A stretch of 45,631 nt of DNA from Phycisphaerales bacterium (GCA_029246705.1 JAQWMQ010000002.1:1-45631); one strand, 5' to 3'. Numbered from the stretch's first letter, positions 25,224-34,605 are shown. Notes: generated from the letters alone by a model not told the origin. Made by a program: numbers and translations.

Positions 25224-27269
25224 ATGGCTGATCCGCGGACGGGAACCATGCGAAACGTTGCTCTGGTCGGTAGTACCGACAGTGGCAAGACCACCCTTGT
25301 CGAGGCGCTCCTGGCCAAGGCAGGGGTCATCTCACGTGCCGGCCGGGTCGTGGACGGGTCCACCGTCTGTGATTCCAGCGACATCGAGAAGGAAGTCGGC
25401 AGGAGCCTGGAGGCTGCGCTGGTTCACTTCGACCATGGCGGTGCGCACCTCAACGTGATCGACACGCCCGGGGGACCGGATTTCGTCGGCCGTGCCATGG
25501 CGATGCTTCCTGCGGTCGAGACGGTCATCCTGACCCTCGGGGCCGGACAGGAGATCGACACCGTGGGACGTCGCCTGATGAAGAAGGCGATCGAACGTGA
25601 TCTTCCTCGCATGGTGGTGATCAACAAGATCGACACGGGTGCCGACCTTGCCGCATCCTACGAAGCGGTCAGGACCGCCTTTGGTGACAACTGTCTCCCG
25701 GTGAACCTGCCTGCAGACGGTGCGACCAAGGTCATCGACTGTCTCTCCGGGGAATCCGGCGAAAGCGACCTCGGTCCGATCGAGGACTTCCACACCAGGA
25801 TTCTCGATCAGATCGTCGAGGTCGACGAGGAACTCATGGAGATCTACCTCGAGGGCGGCGAGCTCGCTCCGGAGAAGATCCAGGCGGCCTTCAAGCAGGC
25901 GCTTCGTGAAGGTCACCTCGTTCCCGTCCTCTTCGTCTCCGCCGAAGCCGGTACCGGCATCGAGGCATTCCTCGATGCGATCGTCGAACTCTGTCCCAAC
26001 CCCCTCGAAGGCAATCCCCGTCCCTTCGAGGCCGGTGAAGGTGACGACATGAAGTCGATCTCGCCTTCGCTGGATTCGAATGCACCACTGCTTGCCCACG
26101 TCTTCAAGATCACCGCGGATCCGTTCGTGGGGAAGCTCTCGATCTTCAAGGTCCACCAGGGCGTGATCAAGGTTGGTGACAGCCCGCACCTCGATGATGA
26201 CCGCAAGCCGGTCCGCCTGGCCCACCTCTTCAAGCTCCAGGGAAACAAGCACGTCGAGGTCTCGGAGCTGATCGCCGGCGACATCGGTGCGGTCTCGAAG
26301 ATCGACGAGATGAAACGAAACTCCGTGCTCCATGACGGCACCCTCGGGGATCACGTCCACCTGCGTGCGCTGGAACTGCCTCGACCCATGGTCGGACTCG
26401 CAGTGACCCCGGAGAAGCGCGGTTCGGAGGCCAAGCTCGCCGACGCGATCGCGAAGCTCACCAGTGAAGACCCCACCCTGAACATCGAACGGGTCGCCGC
26501 CACCAAGCAGACCATCCTGCGTGGCATGGGCGAGATGCACCTCCGGGTCACGTTGCGTCGGCTCTCCGAGCAGTACGGGGTTCCCGTGGCATCCGAACCG
26601 CCCAAGGTCGCCTACAAGGAGACCATCACCATCGAGGCAAGCGGGCACCACCGCCACAAGAAGCAGTCCGGTGGTGCCGGTCAGTTCGGCGAGGTCTTCC
26701 TCAGGGTCACTCCGCTGGAAGACGGTGAAGGCGAATTCGAATTCGAGGATGCAACCGTCGGTGGTTCGATCCCCAAGCAGTTCATGCCAGCCATCGAGAA
26801 GGGCGTCCGGCAGGTGCTCACCGGTGGCGCGGTCGCGGGGTATCCCCTGCAGCGTGTTCGCGTGAGCGTCTATGACGGCAAGTACCATCCGGTCGACAGC
26901 AAGGAGATCGCCTTCATGACCGCAGGGCGACGCGCCTTCATCGACGCGGTGCACAAGGCCAAGCCGGTCCTGCTCGAACCGATCGTCGCGATCGAGATCA
27001 CCTGCCCCGAGGACTCCATCGGCGATGTCGGCAGCGATCTCGCGGGTCATCGCGGGCGAATGCTCGGCACCGACATACTCGGCGGTGGGCAGGCACTCAT
27101 TCGCGGTACCGCACCCTTGTCGGAAGTCGCTGACTACGCCGGGCGGTTGCGCTCCATCACCGGTGGTGCAGGCAGCTACACGATGGAATACAGTCACGAT
27201 GAGGCGACTCCCGTCCACGTCCAGCAGGAAGTGATAGCCGCATTCCAGCCGCATACCGATGAAGACTGA
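25224..27269 (+). CDS. EF-G paralogue (elongation factor G-like translational GTPase)
   Basis: A 681-residue five-domain EF-G-type protein. The G domain has G1 GSTDSGKTT (16-24), G3 DTPGGPDF (80-87) and G4 NKID (134-137). Domain II lies around 290-390 (PLLAHVFKITADPFVGKLSI), domain III/IV has SGGAGQFGEVFLRVTPL, and the C-terminal part has ALIRGTAPLSEVADYAGRLRS. In canonical EF-G the G3 motif is DTPGHVDF and its His is needed for ribosome-triggered GTP hydrolysis; here that residue is Gly84. Switch I is also altered, with VGRS where RGIT is usual. This marks an EF-G-like paralogue, not the housekeeping factor. Its last 11 bases overlap the next gene. Substrate ribosome state and role are unknown. 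Confidence 0.93.
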   Translation: MADPRTGTMRNVALVGSTDSGKTTLVEALLAKAGVISRAGRVVDGSTVCDSSDIEKEVGRSLEAALVHFDHGGAHLNVIDTPGGPDFVGRAMAMLPAVETVILTLGAGQEIDTVGRRLMKKAIERDLPRMVVINKIDTGADLAASYEAVRTAFGDNCLPVNLPADGATKVIDCLSGESGESDLGPIEDFHTRILDQIVEVDEELMEIYLEGGELAPEKIQAAFKQALREGHLVPVLFVSAEAGTGIEAFLDAIVELCPNPLEGNPRPFEAGEGDDMKSISPSLDSNAPLLAHVFKITADPFVGKLSIFKVHQGVIKVGDSPHLDDDRKPVRLAHLFKLQGNKHVEVSELIAGDIGAVSKIDEMKRNSVLHDGTLGDHVHLRALELPRPMVGLAVTPEKRGSEAKLADAIAKLTSEDPTLNIERVAATKQTILRGMGEMHLRVTLRRLSEQYGVPVASEPPKVAYKETITIEASGHHRHKKQSGGAGQFGEVFLRVTPLEDGEGEFEFEDATVGGSIPKQFMPAIEKGVRQVLTGGAVAGYPLQRVRVSVYDGKYHPVDSKEIAFMTAGRRAFIDAVHKAKPVLLEPIVAIEITCPEDSIGDVGSDLAGHRGRMLGTDILGGGQALIRGTAPLSEVADYAGRLRSITGGAGSYTMEYSHDEATPVHVQQEVIAAFQPHTDED

Positions 27270-29628
27270 TCATTCGTTGTTCACCAGATTCCTCACGGCG
27301 CTCGCAGGTTCGAGCGCCGTGGTCATGTCTGCAACCATGACCTGCGCCCAGCAGACCCGGGTGGTTCCCGCACCGCACGACGACTACGTCATCCTCGTCA
27401 GCGAGGACACCATCGCCGCGGATGGCTGGAAGCAGGTGGTCTCCGCACTTCGGACCTTTCATCGGGACCAGGGCGTTCGAACCCTCGTCTACGACCGGGA
27501 TCCGGGCGAAGTTGCCGCCACCATCGGCGAGGGTGATCGACTTCCACGCTGGATGGTCCTGGTCGCCCGACCCGCGGAACTGGACCGTGGTCTTCACATG
27601 CGGTTCAAGCGACTGGTGCGAACCCTTGATGAGGATCCCTGGCCCGACGTGCAGTGGGGCGTGGTGACCGGCAGCGACTGGTCGTCGGCGATGCGACAGG
27701 TGGTCACCCGCGAACCCCTCGTGGTTCGTCGAGCCGCAGCCGGGACCGGACTTCCGCTGGAACGATTCGACGAGGGAGTCTGGTGGGACGAAGGCGTGGC
27801 CGGACGCTCGGTCCGCAAGCTCGCGGACGGCACGATCGTCGAGACGATCGAGGATGCCGATGCGACCATGCCCGGCATCGTCGCCAGCCTCAACGACTTC
27901 AAGCCCGACCTCTTCCTTTCCAGTGGTCGAGCGACCCAGGATGACTGGCGGGTTGGCTACACCTTCAAGGGTGGCGCCTTCAAGGCGCGTGAAGGCAGCC
28001 TCACCGGGGTCGCTCCCGACCGAAGCGAGCATCCGGTCGATTCGCCCAATCCGAAGGTGTGGCTCGCCGCAGGCAACTGCCTGCTCGGTCACATGAAGGA
28101 TCCCGATTCGATGGCACTGGCGATCCTCGACTCGGCCGGTGCGACGCAGTTTTTCGGCTACACCGGCGTCACCTGGCACGGGCGTGCGGGATGGGGGACC
28201 ACCGACTGGTTCCTCTCGGATCCCGGACGCTGGTCGATTGCCGAAGCCTTTCATCTCAACCAGATCCAGTTGCTTGCGGAACTGATGTCGATCGATCCCG
28301 GGCTGCCCGGCCTCGAACTCGACCTGCTCTCCGGAAAGACCTTCGAACCCCGGGATGACGAGGGGTTCCGCGAGGCCTTCCTCGAACACGGCCCCTCCCT
28401 GGCGGATGAGGAGACCTTCGAGCGTGCCCTCGGGCATCTCTGGGACCGGGATGCGATGGTTCTCTACGGTGATCCCGCCTGGGATGCCAGGCTTCCCTCC
28501 GATCAAGGTCTTCCCTGGAAGGCGACCGTCACCGCCTCGGGTGACATCTGGAGCATCCGGATCGAGGCCGAGAAAGCAGTGGACTTCGCCCGACCACCTG
28601 CCGTCATCCTGCCACATCGCCTCCGGGTGCATGAAGTGCTCGAGGGTGGAGCAGATGTGATCGTCTCCGACACCTTCGTCATGCTTGCCGGCGTGTCGAA
28701 CATGGCCGAAGGAGAGCTTCGAGAGATCGTCCTTCGTGCCGAACCCTTCGAGACGACCACGCACACCACGGTTGTCCGTGACTGGCCCCAGGCCGAAGCC
28801 CAGATCGCTCTTCTCCCGCTTGCCTACCAGCCGCTGGTCAGGAAACAGCTTGAACGGTCAGGTGACAACCGCGGTCAACTGGTGTCGGCGATCGAGGCCT
28901 GCCGGACCGAAGCCGAATACCTCTCGATCGCGTTCCTGTTGGCACACATGCCCGAACGAGATCTTCTCGAGCTCGAGGGTGATTTCCTGGTCCGACACCT
29001 GCGTGGAGCCTTGAACACCCGTCGTGAATCACGCTTCTGTCGTGACCTGCCCGAATCGGTCTTTCTCAACGAGGTGCTTCCATACGCCTTCGTCGGCGAA
29101 CGGCGCGAACTCTGGCGGGATCCTCTGCGCGAGCGCTACCTCGAGGTGGTCGAGTCCGCACCTGACCAGGAAACCGCGGTTCGTCTCCTGAACCAGCGGG
29201 TCTGGTCCGATTTCGGCATCGGGTATCACCCCGACAAGCGACCGAAGACAGACCAGAGTCCCTCGGAGACCATCGACTGCGGCATCGCAAGCTGTACCGG
29301 TCTCTCGATCATCCTGGGTGATGCCTGTCGAGCGGTCGGCATTCCCGCTCGACTGGCCGGAGTTCCCATGTGGCACAACGACACCGGCAACCACACCTGG
29401 ATCGAGGTCTGGGATGAGGGGCGCTGGCATTTCGTGGAGGCACTCGGCTCGGACGGCTACGACCGGGCCTGGTGGACGTCGCATGCCCGCAAGGCTGATC
29501 CTGAACGTCCGCTCTATTCGGTCTGGGCAACGACCTATCGTCCCACCGGGTTCACTTTCCCCCTCGAGTGGGATCCCGATGATCACACGATCCCCGCGGT
29601 GAACGTGACCGAACGATATCTCGACTGA
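27259..29628 (+). CDS. Exported protein with gingipain/caspase-like region and C-terminal transglutaminase domain
   Basis: A 789-residue exported protein. A signal peptide covers about residues 1-30. Residues about 40-330 form an alpha/beta region with DDYVILVSEDTIAADGWKQV, DLFLSSGRATQDDWRVGYTF and VWLAAGNCLLGH; this order resembles peptidase family C25 (clan CD), where a His and a Cys after short strands form the dyad. The Cys is present (Cys274), but Arg224 stands where I would expect His. Residues about 630-789 are a transglutaminase-like domain with a triad Cys679 (GIASCTGLSII), His712 (GNHTWIEVW) and Asp732 (GSDGYDRAWW). The middle is helical. It probably processes or cross-links proteins outside the cytoplasm. 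The start overlaps the EF-G-like gene by 11 bases, so translation is likely coupled. Confidence 0.85.
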   Translation: MKTDHSLFTRFLTALAGSSAVVMSATMTCAQQTRVVPAPHDDYVILVSEDTIAADGWKQVVSALRTFHRDQGVRTLVYDRDPGEVAATIGEGDRLPRWMVLVARPAELDRGLHMRFKRLVRTLDEDPWPDVQWGVVTGSDWSSAMRQVVTREPLVVRRAAAGTGLPLERFDEGVWWDEGVAGRSVRKLADGTIVETIEDADATMPGIVASLNDFKPDLFLSSGRATQDDWRVGYTFKGGAFKAREGSLTGVAPDRSEHPVDSPNPKVWLAAGNCLLGHMKDPDSMALAILDSAGATQFFGYTGVTWHGRAGWGTTDWFLSDPGRWSIAEAFHLNQIQLLAELMSIDPGLPGLELDLLSGKTFEPRDDEGFREAFLEHGPSLADEETFERALGHLWDRDAMVLYGDPAWDARLPSDQGLPWKATVTASGDIWSIRIEAEKAVDFARPPAVILPHRLRVHEVLEGGADVIVSDTFVMLAGVSNMAEGELREIVLRAEPFETTTHTTVVRDWPQAEAQIALLPLAYQPLVRKQLERSGDNRGQLVSAIEACRTEAEYLSIAFLLAHMPERDLLELEGDFLVRHLRGALNTRRESRFCRDLPESVFLNEVLPYAFVGERRELWRDPLRERYLEVVESAPDQETAVRLLNQRVWSDFGIGYHPDKRPKTDQSPSETIDCGIASCTGLSIILGDACRAVGIPARLAGVPMWHNDTGNHTWIEVWDEGRWHFVEALGSDGYDRAWWTSHARKADPERPLYSVWATTYRPTGFTFPLEWDPDDHTIPAVNVTERYLD

Positions 29629-29658
29629 CTTCGATCACCTGAAGGCGCTTGCCTCCGG

Positions 29659-31629
29659 TCACTCGCCCGCTGAGCCCATGCTTTCCGCTGATGCGTCGGG
29701 CTTGGGCAGGGGAACCTGGTCGTTGTCCGCTGCGAGCATCTCTTCCGCTGACCTGAAGGCATAGGCTTCGGGTTTCTTCCCGAGCCACGGCGCTGATTCG
29801 GTCACCTTTCGCGCTGCTTCCCTGCCGTACTTCTCGTTGTGGAGCTTGTCCTGTCCCGGTGCGAGCCCCTCTTGCATCTCCGGAATCCTTGGAGACCTGG
29901 CGAGATACACCGTCTGGGTCGGATACGCGAAGGAGACGTCCAGTTCCTTCGCGAGTCGCATGAGGTCCAGCATGAACCGGTGTCGTTCGCGAAGTTCCGT
30001 CTGCCAGTCGGGGGCCTCCCAGAAGACGTACACCAGGACCTGGATGCCACTCGCCCCGAATTCGTTCAGGAACACCTGGTAGTAGTCCTTGCGCATGTAG
30101 GGGTGCTCGCGAACCAGCTGGCGCGCGCCCTCGCAGTAGGCTTCGACCTGTTCCGGAGTCGTTTCGTAGAGGAGATCGAGCTTCGTCGTCCAGCGACGGT
30201 AGGCGCGCATCCCGTAGTTGTTGACCTGGTTGTTCACGAGGATCGAGTTGGGAAGCGTCACCACCGAATCGTAGAAGGTCCTGACCCTGGACGATCGCAT
30301 GCCGACCGCGATCACCGTGCCCTCGACGTTGTCGATGACCACCCAGTCGCCCACCTGGAACGGGCGGTCCAGGAGCACCGTGACCGAACCGAAGAAGTTC
30401 TCGATCGAGTTCTGCGCCGCGAATGCGAAGCCGATGCCTCCGATGCCGAGTCCGGCCAGCAGGGGGGAGATCTTCACGTCGATCGCCTGCGCGAAGTAGA
30501 TGAAGCCGATGATCACCACCACGATCTTCAGTGATTTGGTGATGAGCGGGACGATGAGGTCGTCCAGCTTGTTGTCGGTGTGCTTCGCTCGGTGAATGAA
30601 GATTCCGCCGAGGAAGTCGGTGAGCTTGAACCCCGCGAAGATGGCTGCCAGCACCAGCATGATGTTGGTGGCAACCAGGAGGATCTCGAGCACCTCCATG
30701 GGCAGGAAGAGGACATCGATGCCGATGCGCCAGATGATCGTGGCCACGAGCATGCCACAGGCTCGAACCGCGCGTCGAAGCACTTCCTCTTCGGGCTCCT
30801 CGGTTATGTGCGACAGGGCCTTGTGCATCCACCGTCGCAGGAAACTTCGGAAGAACAGCCTGAAGATCAGGTCGATGAAGAAGCCCAGGAAGACCAGGAT
30901 GCCCAGCGCCATCCACTGCCAGTACATCACGAAGAGGAACTGCTTGCGGAGTGAGGCGGGGGTGTTGACGAGGATCCAGCCCTCCAGCGAGCCGGCCGCA
31001 ACCGACTTCTTCAGTTCGGGGTTCGAGTCGATCAGCTCGAGGTCCGCCTTCTGCAGGATCTGCATGTTCTGGTCGCTCAGCGTCTTGGTGTCGAAGAGCC
31101 ATTTCTTCATTTCACCGTCGGTCACCAGGGCCAACGTGATCATCCCGCGGTCATCGGAGAAGTTCATGATGTCCGAGGATCGTTGGATGATGATCTGACT
31201 CGCTTGCTTCGGTGCCGGAAGCAGGGAGAAGGTCTTCAGGTTCTCATCGGCGGTGTTGGGAATTCCCTGGTTCACGCCTGGTGCGTACCCGATATGCATC
31301 AGGAATCCCGCGAGTCGAGTCGCTCGACTCTTGTTCGTGCTGGAGACCGTGTTCGTCTTCACCGTCTCGAAGCAGCTGACGGCTCGTTCGAAGTTCCGGT
31401 CCCTGACGGCCTTCAGGAAGGTGTCGAGGGTGGCGGCGGGGCTCTCGAAGAAACGAGGAGGCACGGTCGGCTCGGACGATTCCTTCTCCGGAGTCTTCTC
31501 GTGCTCCTCGGTCGACTGGATGAGGCCCGGGATCGTCTGGCCCCAGCTGGTCCCGGAAAGCCCGAACAGGACAAGGCACCAGAAGAGAAGTCCGGACGTC
31601 AGAACTGAGATCTTGTTGGTCTTTGGCAT
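29659..31629 (-). CDS. MscS-family mechanosensitive channel with exported N-terminal domain
   Basis: A 656-residue membrane protein. A signal peptide covers about residues 1-30, followed by a soluble domain of roughly 190 residues (TLDTFLKAVRDRNFERAVSC). Four or five membrane helices lie in about 230-390, then the pore helix and beta domain of MscS: GLGIGGIGFAFAAQNSIENF, DRPFQVGDWVVIDNVEGTV, VTLPNSILVNNQVNNYG. The C-terminal cytoplasmic domain ends near FAYPTQTVYL and is followed by a Lys/Glu-rich tail. It should open on membrane tension and release solutes. The N-terminal exported domain is an addition to the 286-residue E. coli MscS plan. It converges with the transglutaminase gene (30-base gap) and is divergent from the small membrane gene. 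Confidence 0.92.
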   Translation of the reverse strand: MPKTNKISVLTSGLLFWCLVLFGLSGTSWGQTIPGLIQSTEEHEKTPEKESSEPTVPPRFFESPAATLDTFLKAVRDRNFERAVSCFETVKTNTVSSTNKSRATRLAGFLMHIGYAPGVNQGIPNTADENLKTFSLLPAPKQASQIIIQRSSDIMNFSDDRGMITLALVTDGEMKKWLFDTKTLSDQNMQILQKADLELIDSNPELKKSVAAGSLEGWILVNTPASLRKQFLFVMYWQWMALGILVFLGFFIDLIFRLFFRSFLRRWMHKALSHITEEPEEEVLRRAVRACGMLVATIIWRIGIDVLFLPMEVLEILLVATNIMLVLAAIFAGFKLTDFLGGIFIHRAKHTDNKLDDLIVPLITKSLKIVVVIIGFIYFAQAIDVKISPLLAGLGIGGIGFAFAAQNSIENFFGSVTVLLDRPFQVGDWVVIDNVEGTVIAVGMRSSRVRTFYDSVVTLPNSILVNNQVNNYGMRAYRRWTTKLDLLYETTPEQVEAYCEGARQLVREHPYMRKDYYQVFLNEFGASGIQVLVYVFWEAPDWQTELRERHRFMLDLMRLAKELDVSFAYPTQTVYLARSPRIPEMQEGLAPGQDKLHNEKYGREAARKVTESAPWLGKKPEAYAFRSAEEMLAADNDQVPLPKPDASAESMGSAGE

Positions 31630-31781
31630 GGTGCTGAAATGCTACCGGAGGTTGGAAATCCCGTGGAGGTGAGCCGCCGGGGAAAAACGGGGTCTGTTCC
31701 ATACTCTGGTGCCTGGATGCTTTTCGAGCCGATCAAAGCTACACTGGTCACCTAGCCCCCCCCACCTGGAGCAGGAATCCC

Positions 31782-31919
31782 ATGAACGCAGCATTCGGTC
31801 CCGTCATGATCAGCATCGGCCTCTTCCTGGCCTTCTTCACCTTCTACGGTGTCGTGCTGCTGGTGCAGGCGAAATCAGATGCCTCCAGCGGCAAGAGCTA
31901 CCCCGACCACTCGAATTGA
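31782..31919 (+). CDS. 45-residue single-span membrane protein
   Basis: A small gene reading MNAAFGPVMISIGLFLAFF and continuing through one hydrophobic helix (residues about 7-29) to a short polar C-terminus ending in YPDHSN. GGAG and AGGA lie 7-12 bases upstream of the ATG, and the codon third positions are GC-rich like those of neighbouring genes. It stands alone between the MscS gene (divergent) and the glycosyltransferase gene (convergent, 43 bases to its stop). I do not recognise a family. It may be an accessory subunit of a membrane complex; confidence that it is a gene is moderate. Confidence 0.6.
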   Translation: MNAAFGPVMISIGLFLAFFTFYGVVLLVQAKSDASSGKSYPDHSN

Positions 31920-31962
31920 CGAAAACGTGCCCGCTCCTCGGCATTCCGAGCCTCAGTGATCC

Positions 31963-32733
31963 TCAGTGATCCGAGGTGCAGTCCTCGCTGAGGGTGGGCC
32001 GACGTCGACCGCGCATCCAGCGCACCGCGAAGCAATCGATCAGCCCGGGAATCGCCCGGTTCCAGACGCCGTACTTGGCCACCCCCGCGGTGCGAGGTCG
32101 GTGGGCTGCCGGCATCTCGATCACCTCGTAGCCGAGCTGCCGGGCGGTCACGGGAATGAATCTGTGCATGCCTCGATATTCCAGCGGAAGTCGAAGGGCT
32201 ATCTCGGTCTTCATGACGCGCAGGGAGCATCCGGTATCGCGGATCGAGTCCCCGAGTATCAGCCGTCGGAAGAACCGGCCGACCCAGCTGGAGGCTCGTC
32301 GCACGATGTTGTCCCGTCGATTGGCGGAGCGGTCGCCCTGGACGAAGTCCACGTTCCTATCGTCGAGCAATTCGACCATCTTCGGAAGGTCCGCGGGGTC
32401 GTTCTGCAGGTCGGCATCGATCAACGCGATCAATGAGCCTCGTGCGGCCCGTATGCCCGCATGGAAGGCCGATGACTGGCCGTTGCCGCTTCCGGGTGGG
32501 GTCTGGGTCATCGCCAGCACGCGCAACCAGGGTCGGGTGGACGCCAGCTCGAGCAGTCGGGCACGGGTCTCGTCCCTGGACCCATCGTCGACGACGATGA
32601 ATTCAAAGCCGCCGGGCAACGATCCCAGCGCCTGCTCGACTTCGTCCACCAGCGGCCTGACATTGTCCTGCTCGTCGTGCGCGGGTGCGATGAGGCTCAG
32701 TCGGACCTGATCATGTTCGGAGTCGGTTTCCAC
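31963..32733 (-). CDS. Family 2 glycosyltransferase (dolichol-phosphate mannosyltransferase-like)
   Basis: A 256-residue cytoplasmic-face GT2 enzyme. The GT-A fold is clear: LSLIAPAHDEQDNVRPLV, FIVVDDGSRDETRARL, a donor-site DADLQNDP (DxD) and SIRDTGCSLRVMK, as in DPM1/ArnC-like polyprenyl-phosphate sugar transferases. There is no C-terminal membrane helix pair, unlike ArnC. It probably transfers a sugar from a nucleotide donor to a lipid carrier. The start is GTG at 32733 with no strong ribosome site, 21 bases after the stop of the AsmA-like gene, so it is probably translated from the same message. Confidence 0.9.
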   Translation of the reverse strand: METDSEHDQVRLSLIAPAHDEQDNVRPLVDEVEQALGSLPGGFEFIVVDDGSRDETRARLLELASTRPWLRVLAMTQTPPGSGNGQSSAFHAGIRAARGSLIALIDADLQNDPADLPKMVELLDDRNVDFVQGDRSANRRDNIVRRASSWVGRFFRRLILGDSIRDTGCSLRVMKTEIALRLPLEYRGMHRFIPVTARQLGYEVIEMPAAHRPRTAGVAKYGVWNRAIPGLIDCFAVRWMRGRRRPTLSEDCTSDH

Positions 32734-32754
32734 GTGGTGCGGATTCTACGCCAT

Positions 32755-34605
32755 TCAGCCATCGCTGCCGTCGGATTCGGCATCCGGTCCGGGTGACTCG
32801 TCACCTTCCCCGGTTTCAGTGGCCTGCTCGGGTTCGGCTTCGGTGGATTCCTCCGGATCGGGCAGTCGGGTTGGATCCCGAACGGTGATGCCGAACGGTC
32901 TGACCCGGACCCTCGGCTCTCCGATCGGACCGGTTATCTGGTAGCGGACGATGCGGTCGGTCAGGGCTCCGAGGGCACGTCCAAGTGCACCGATCGACTG
33001 CTGCAGTCGTTCCATCGGACCTCCGTTGAGCACCAGATCCATGGTGTCGTCGAAGCGCACGATGCCACGACCCCTGGCCGCCATCAGGCCCGCGATCAGT
33101 GATATCTGCGGCATCACCACGCCGTCCGGGCGCAGTTCGAGGTCGATGAGGAGCTGGTCGTTGTTCACATCGCGACGCAGGATCACGTCCATCACCCGTC
33201 CCAACGCCGAGACCACGGGAATGTTCGCGAGTCGACCATTGGTGATGTCCACTCGCCCCGTACCGGTCAATGTCCTGGGAAATTCAGTTGCTATCCCGGC
33301 CGCCTCGATGTCCACGTCCAGGTCGCCTCGAAGTCGGGTGTTCTCGGCCTTGGTCGAGGTGAAGGTCTGGAGATTGATCTTCTTGAGTTGCAGGCCGACG
33401 ATCGTGGAATAGGCCGGCTTGGCGGGAATCATCGGCGGTGGAGTCTGGTTCGCGTCGTCCTGGGTGGACTGCTCGGCCTGCTTCTCGGTGGTCAGGCGGC
33501 CAGCGGGTCGTGCCGGTTCATCGGCAAGCAGTATCTGGCCGTCACCATTGAGCGTGCCCCCAAGAAGGTCGGACTCGAGTTCCGTCATCACCAGCAGGTC
33601 GGAACGCAGTTTGACCCTGGAGTTCAACTCGTTGATCTCCACGTAACCATCTTCTCCGCCGATCTTGGCATCGGTCAGTCTGGCCGTCAGGTCGAGCGGC
33701 CCTTCGAGCATGTCGTCGACGATCAGTGAACCCCAGATCTGGATCTCGAGCTGGCCGTTGACGTCATTGTTCTCGACGAACTTCTGGACCTGGGGTGGAA
33801 GGGCTTCGACTTCCTTGGGGTCGAGTTGCGCGTTGATCATCAGGGATCGCAGCAGGATGTTCCCGCTGTCGATGTCGAGCCCGCCGTCGATGCTGATCTT
33901 GACGATGGGTGCGCGGTCGAGCGTCGTTTCGACCCGGTACCAGTTCTCGCCGGTCGGAATTTCCGGGGCGCCTTCGGGCAGCTTGACATCGAATTCGGGT
34001 TTCGTGGCGTCCTTCTTGAGGTTGTTCTTCAGCCGGTCGGCGATCGAATCGGTCTGGCCCTGATCGGTGGTGCGCTTGGCGTCGATCGCGAGATTGATGC
34101 CGTCCAGCTGCATCGCCCGATCCGGATTGTCGACATCCGTGTATTCGATGGTGCCGTTCTCGATGGTGATCGCATTCACCGCGAACGCTTCGCTGTTCCT
34201 GATCGGCACATCCGCCGAGTCCGGTGCATCATCCGGTTTCAGGAGGTCGCCCCAGCCGATCACTTCGTCGGACTCGTTGACGCTTATTCGAAGGGTCGGT
34301 GATTCAAGCACGAATTTCTCGAAGCGAACCTGGCGACTGGTGAGGGGGATGCCCTCGAGAACGATCGTCCCCGCGGGCACTTCAACGATCTTCACGCCGT
34401 CCTGCTGCAGGCTCAGGTTCTTCACCTTCACGGTGAAGGGGAAGACGTAGCTGAAGTCCTCGATGACCAGTTCCGGGTTGATGTAGCCCGCCACGATTTC
34501 CTGTACCCGCGTGGCGACGAATCGCTTGATCATCCCGCTGGAGAAGTAGAGGGCGATGGCGAGGAGAACGATGACCACGAGGGAGATCTTGAGAAACTTT
34601 TTCAT
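32755..34605 (-). CDS. AsmA-like envelope protein
   Basis: A 616-residue protein with one N-terminal membrane anchor (KKFLKISLVVIVLLAIALYF) and a large outward domain. It opens with FVATRVQEIVAGYINPELVIEDFSYVF and shows repeated beta patterns, then a C-terminal AsmA-type region (LQTFTSTKAENTRLRGDLDV, GTGRVDITNGRLANIPVVSA). Members of this repeat-beta-groove group help move lipids or assemble the outer envelope. The last 50 residues are Glu/Pro/Asp-rich and disordered. The start at 34605 has AAAAGG six bases upstream, in preference to the longer frame. It is followed at 21 bases by the glycosyltransferase gene. Confidence 0.83.
   Translation of the reverse strand: MKKFLKISLVVIVLLAIALYFSSGMIKRFVATRVQEIVAGYINPELVIEDFSYVFPFTVKVKNLSLQQDGVKIVEVPAGTIVLEGIPLTSRQVRFEKFVLESPTLRISVNESDEVIGWGDLLKPDDAPDSADVPIRNSEAFAVNAITIENGTIEYTDVDNPDRAMQLDGINLAIDAKRTTDQGQTDSIADRLKNNLKKDATKPEFDVKLPEGAPEIPTGENWYRVETTLDRAPIVKISIDGGLDIDSGNILLRSLMINAQLDPKEVEALPPQVQKFVENNDVNGQLEIQIWGSLIVDDMLEGPLDLTARLTDAKIGGEDGYVEINELNSRVKLRSDLLVMTELESDLLGGTLNGDGQILLADEPARPAGRLTTEKQAEQSTQDDANQTPPPMIPAKPAYSTIVGLQLKKINLQTFTSTKAENTRLRGDLDVDIEAAGIATEFPRTLTGTGRVDITNGRLANIPVVSALGRVMDVILRRDVNNDQLLIDLELRPDGVVMPQISLIAGLMAARGRGIVRFDDTMDLVLNGGPMERLQQSIGALGRALGALTDRIVRYQITGPIGEPRVRVRPFGITVRDPTRLPDPEESTEAEPEQATETGEGDESPGPDAESDGSDG

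Noticed and set aside
25332-27254. 640-codon open frame antisense to the EF-G-like gene
   Set aside because: The plus strand encodes conserved GTPase motifs over the same bases; long antisense frames are a by-product of high GC third positions and this one has no start site or motif.
27157-28764. 535-codon antisense frame opposite the exported transglutaminase-domain gene
   Set aside because: No ribosome site or conserved motif; composition is that of a reverse-complement shadow.
29552-31102. 516-codon frame overlapping the MscS gene in another minus-strand frame
   Set aside because: The MscS frame holds all family motifs; this one has none.
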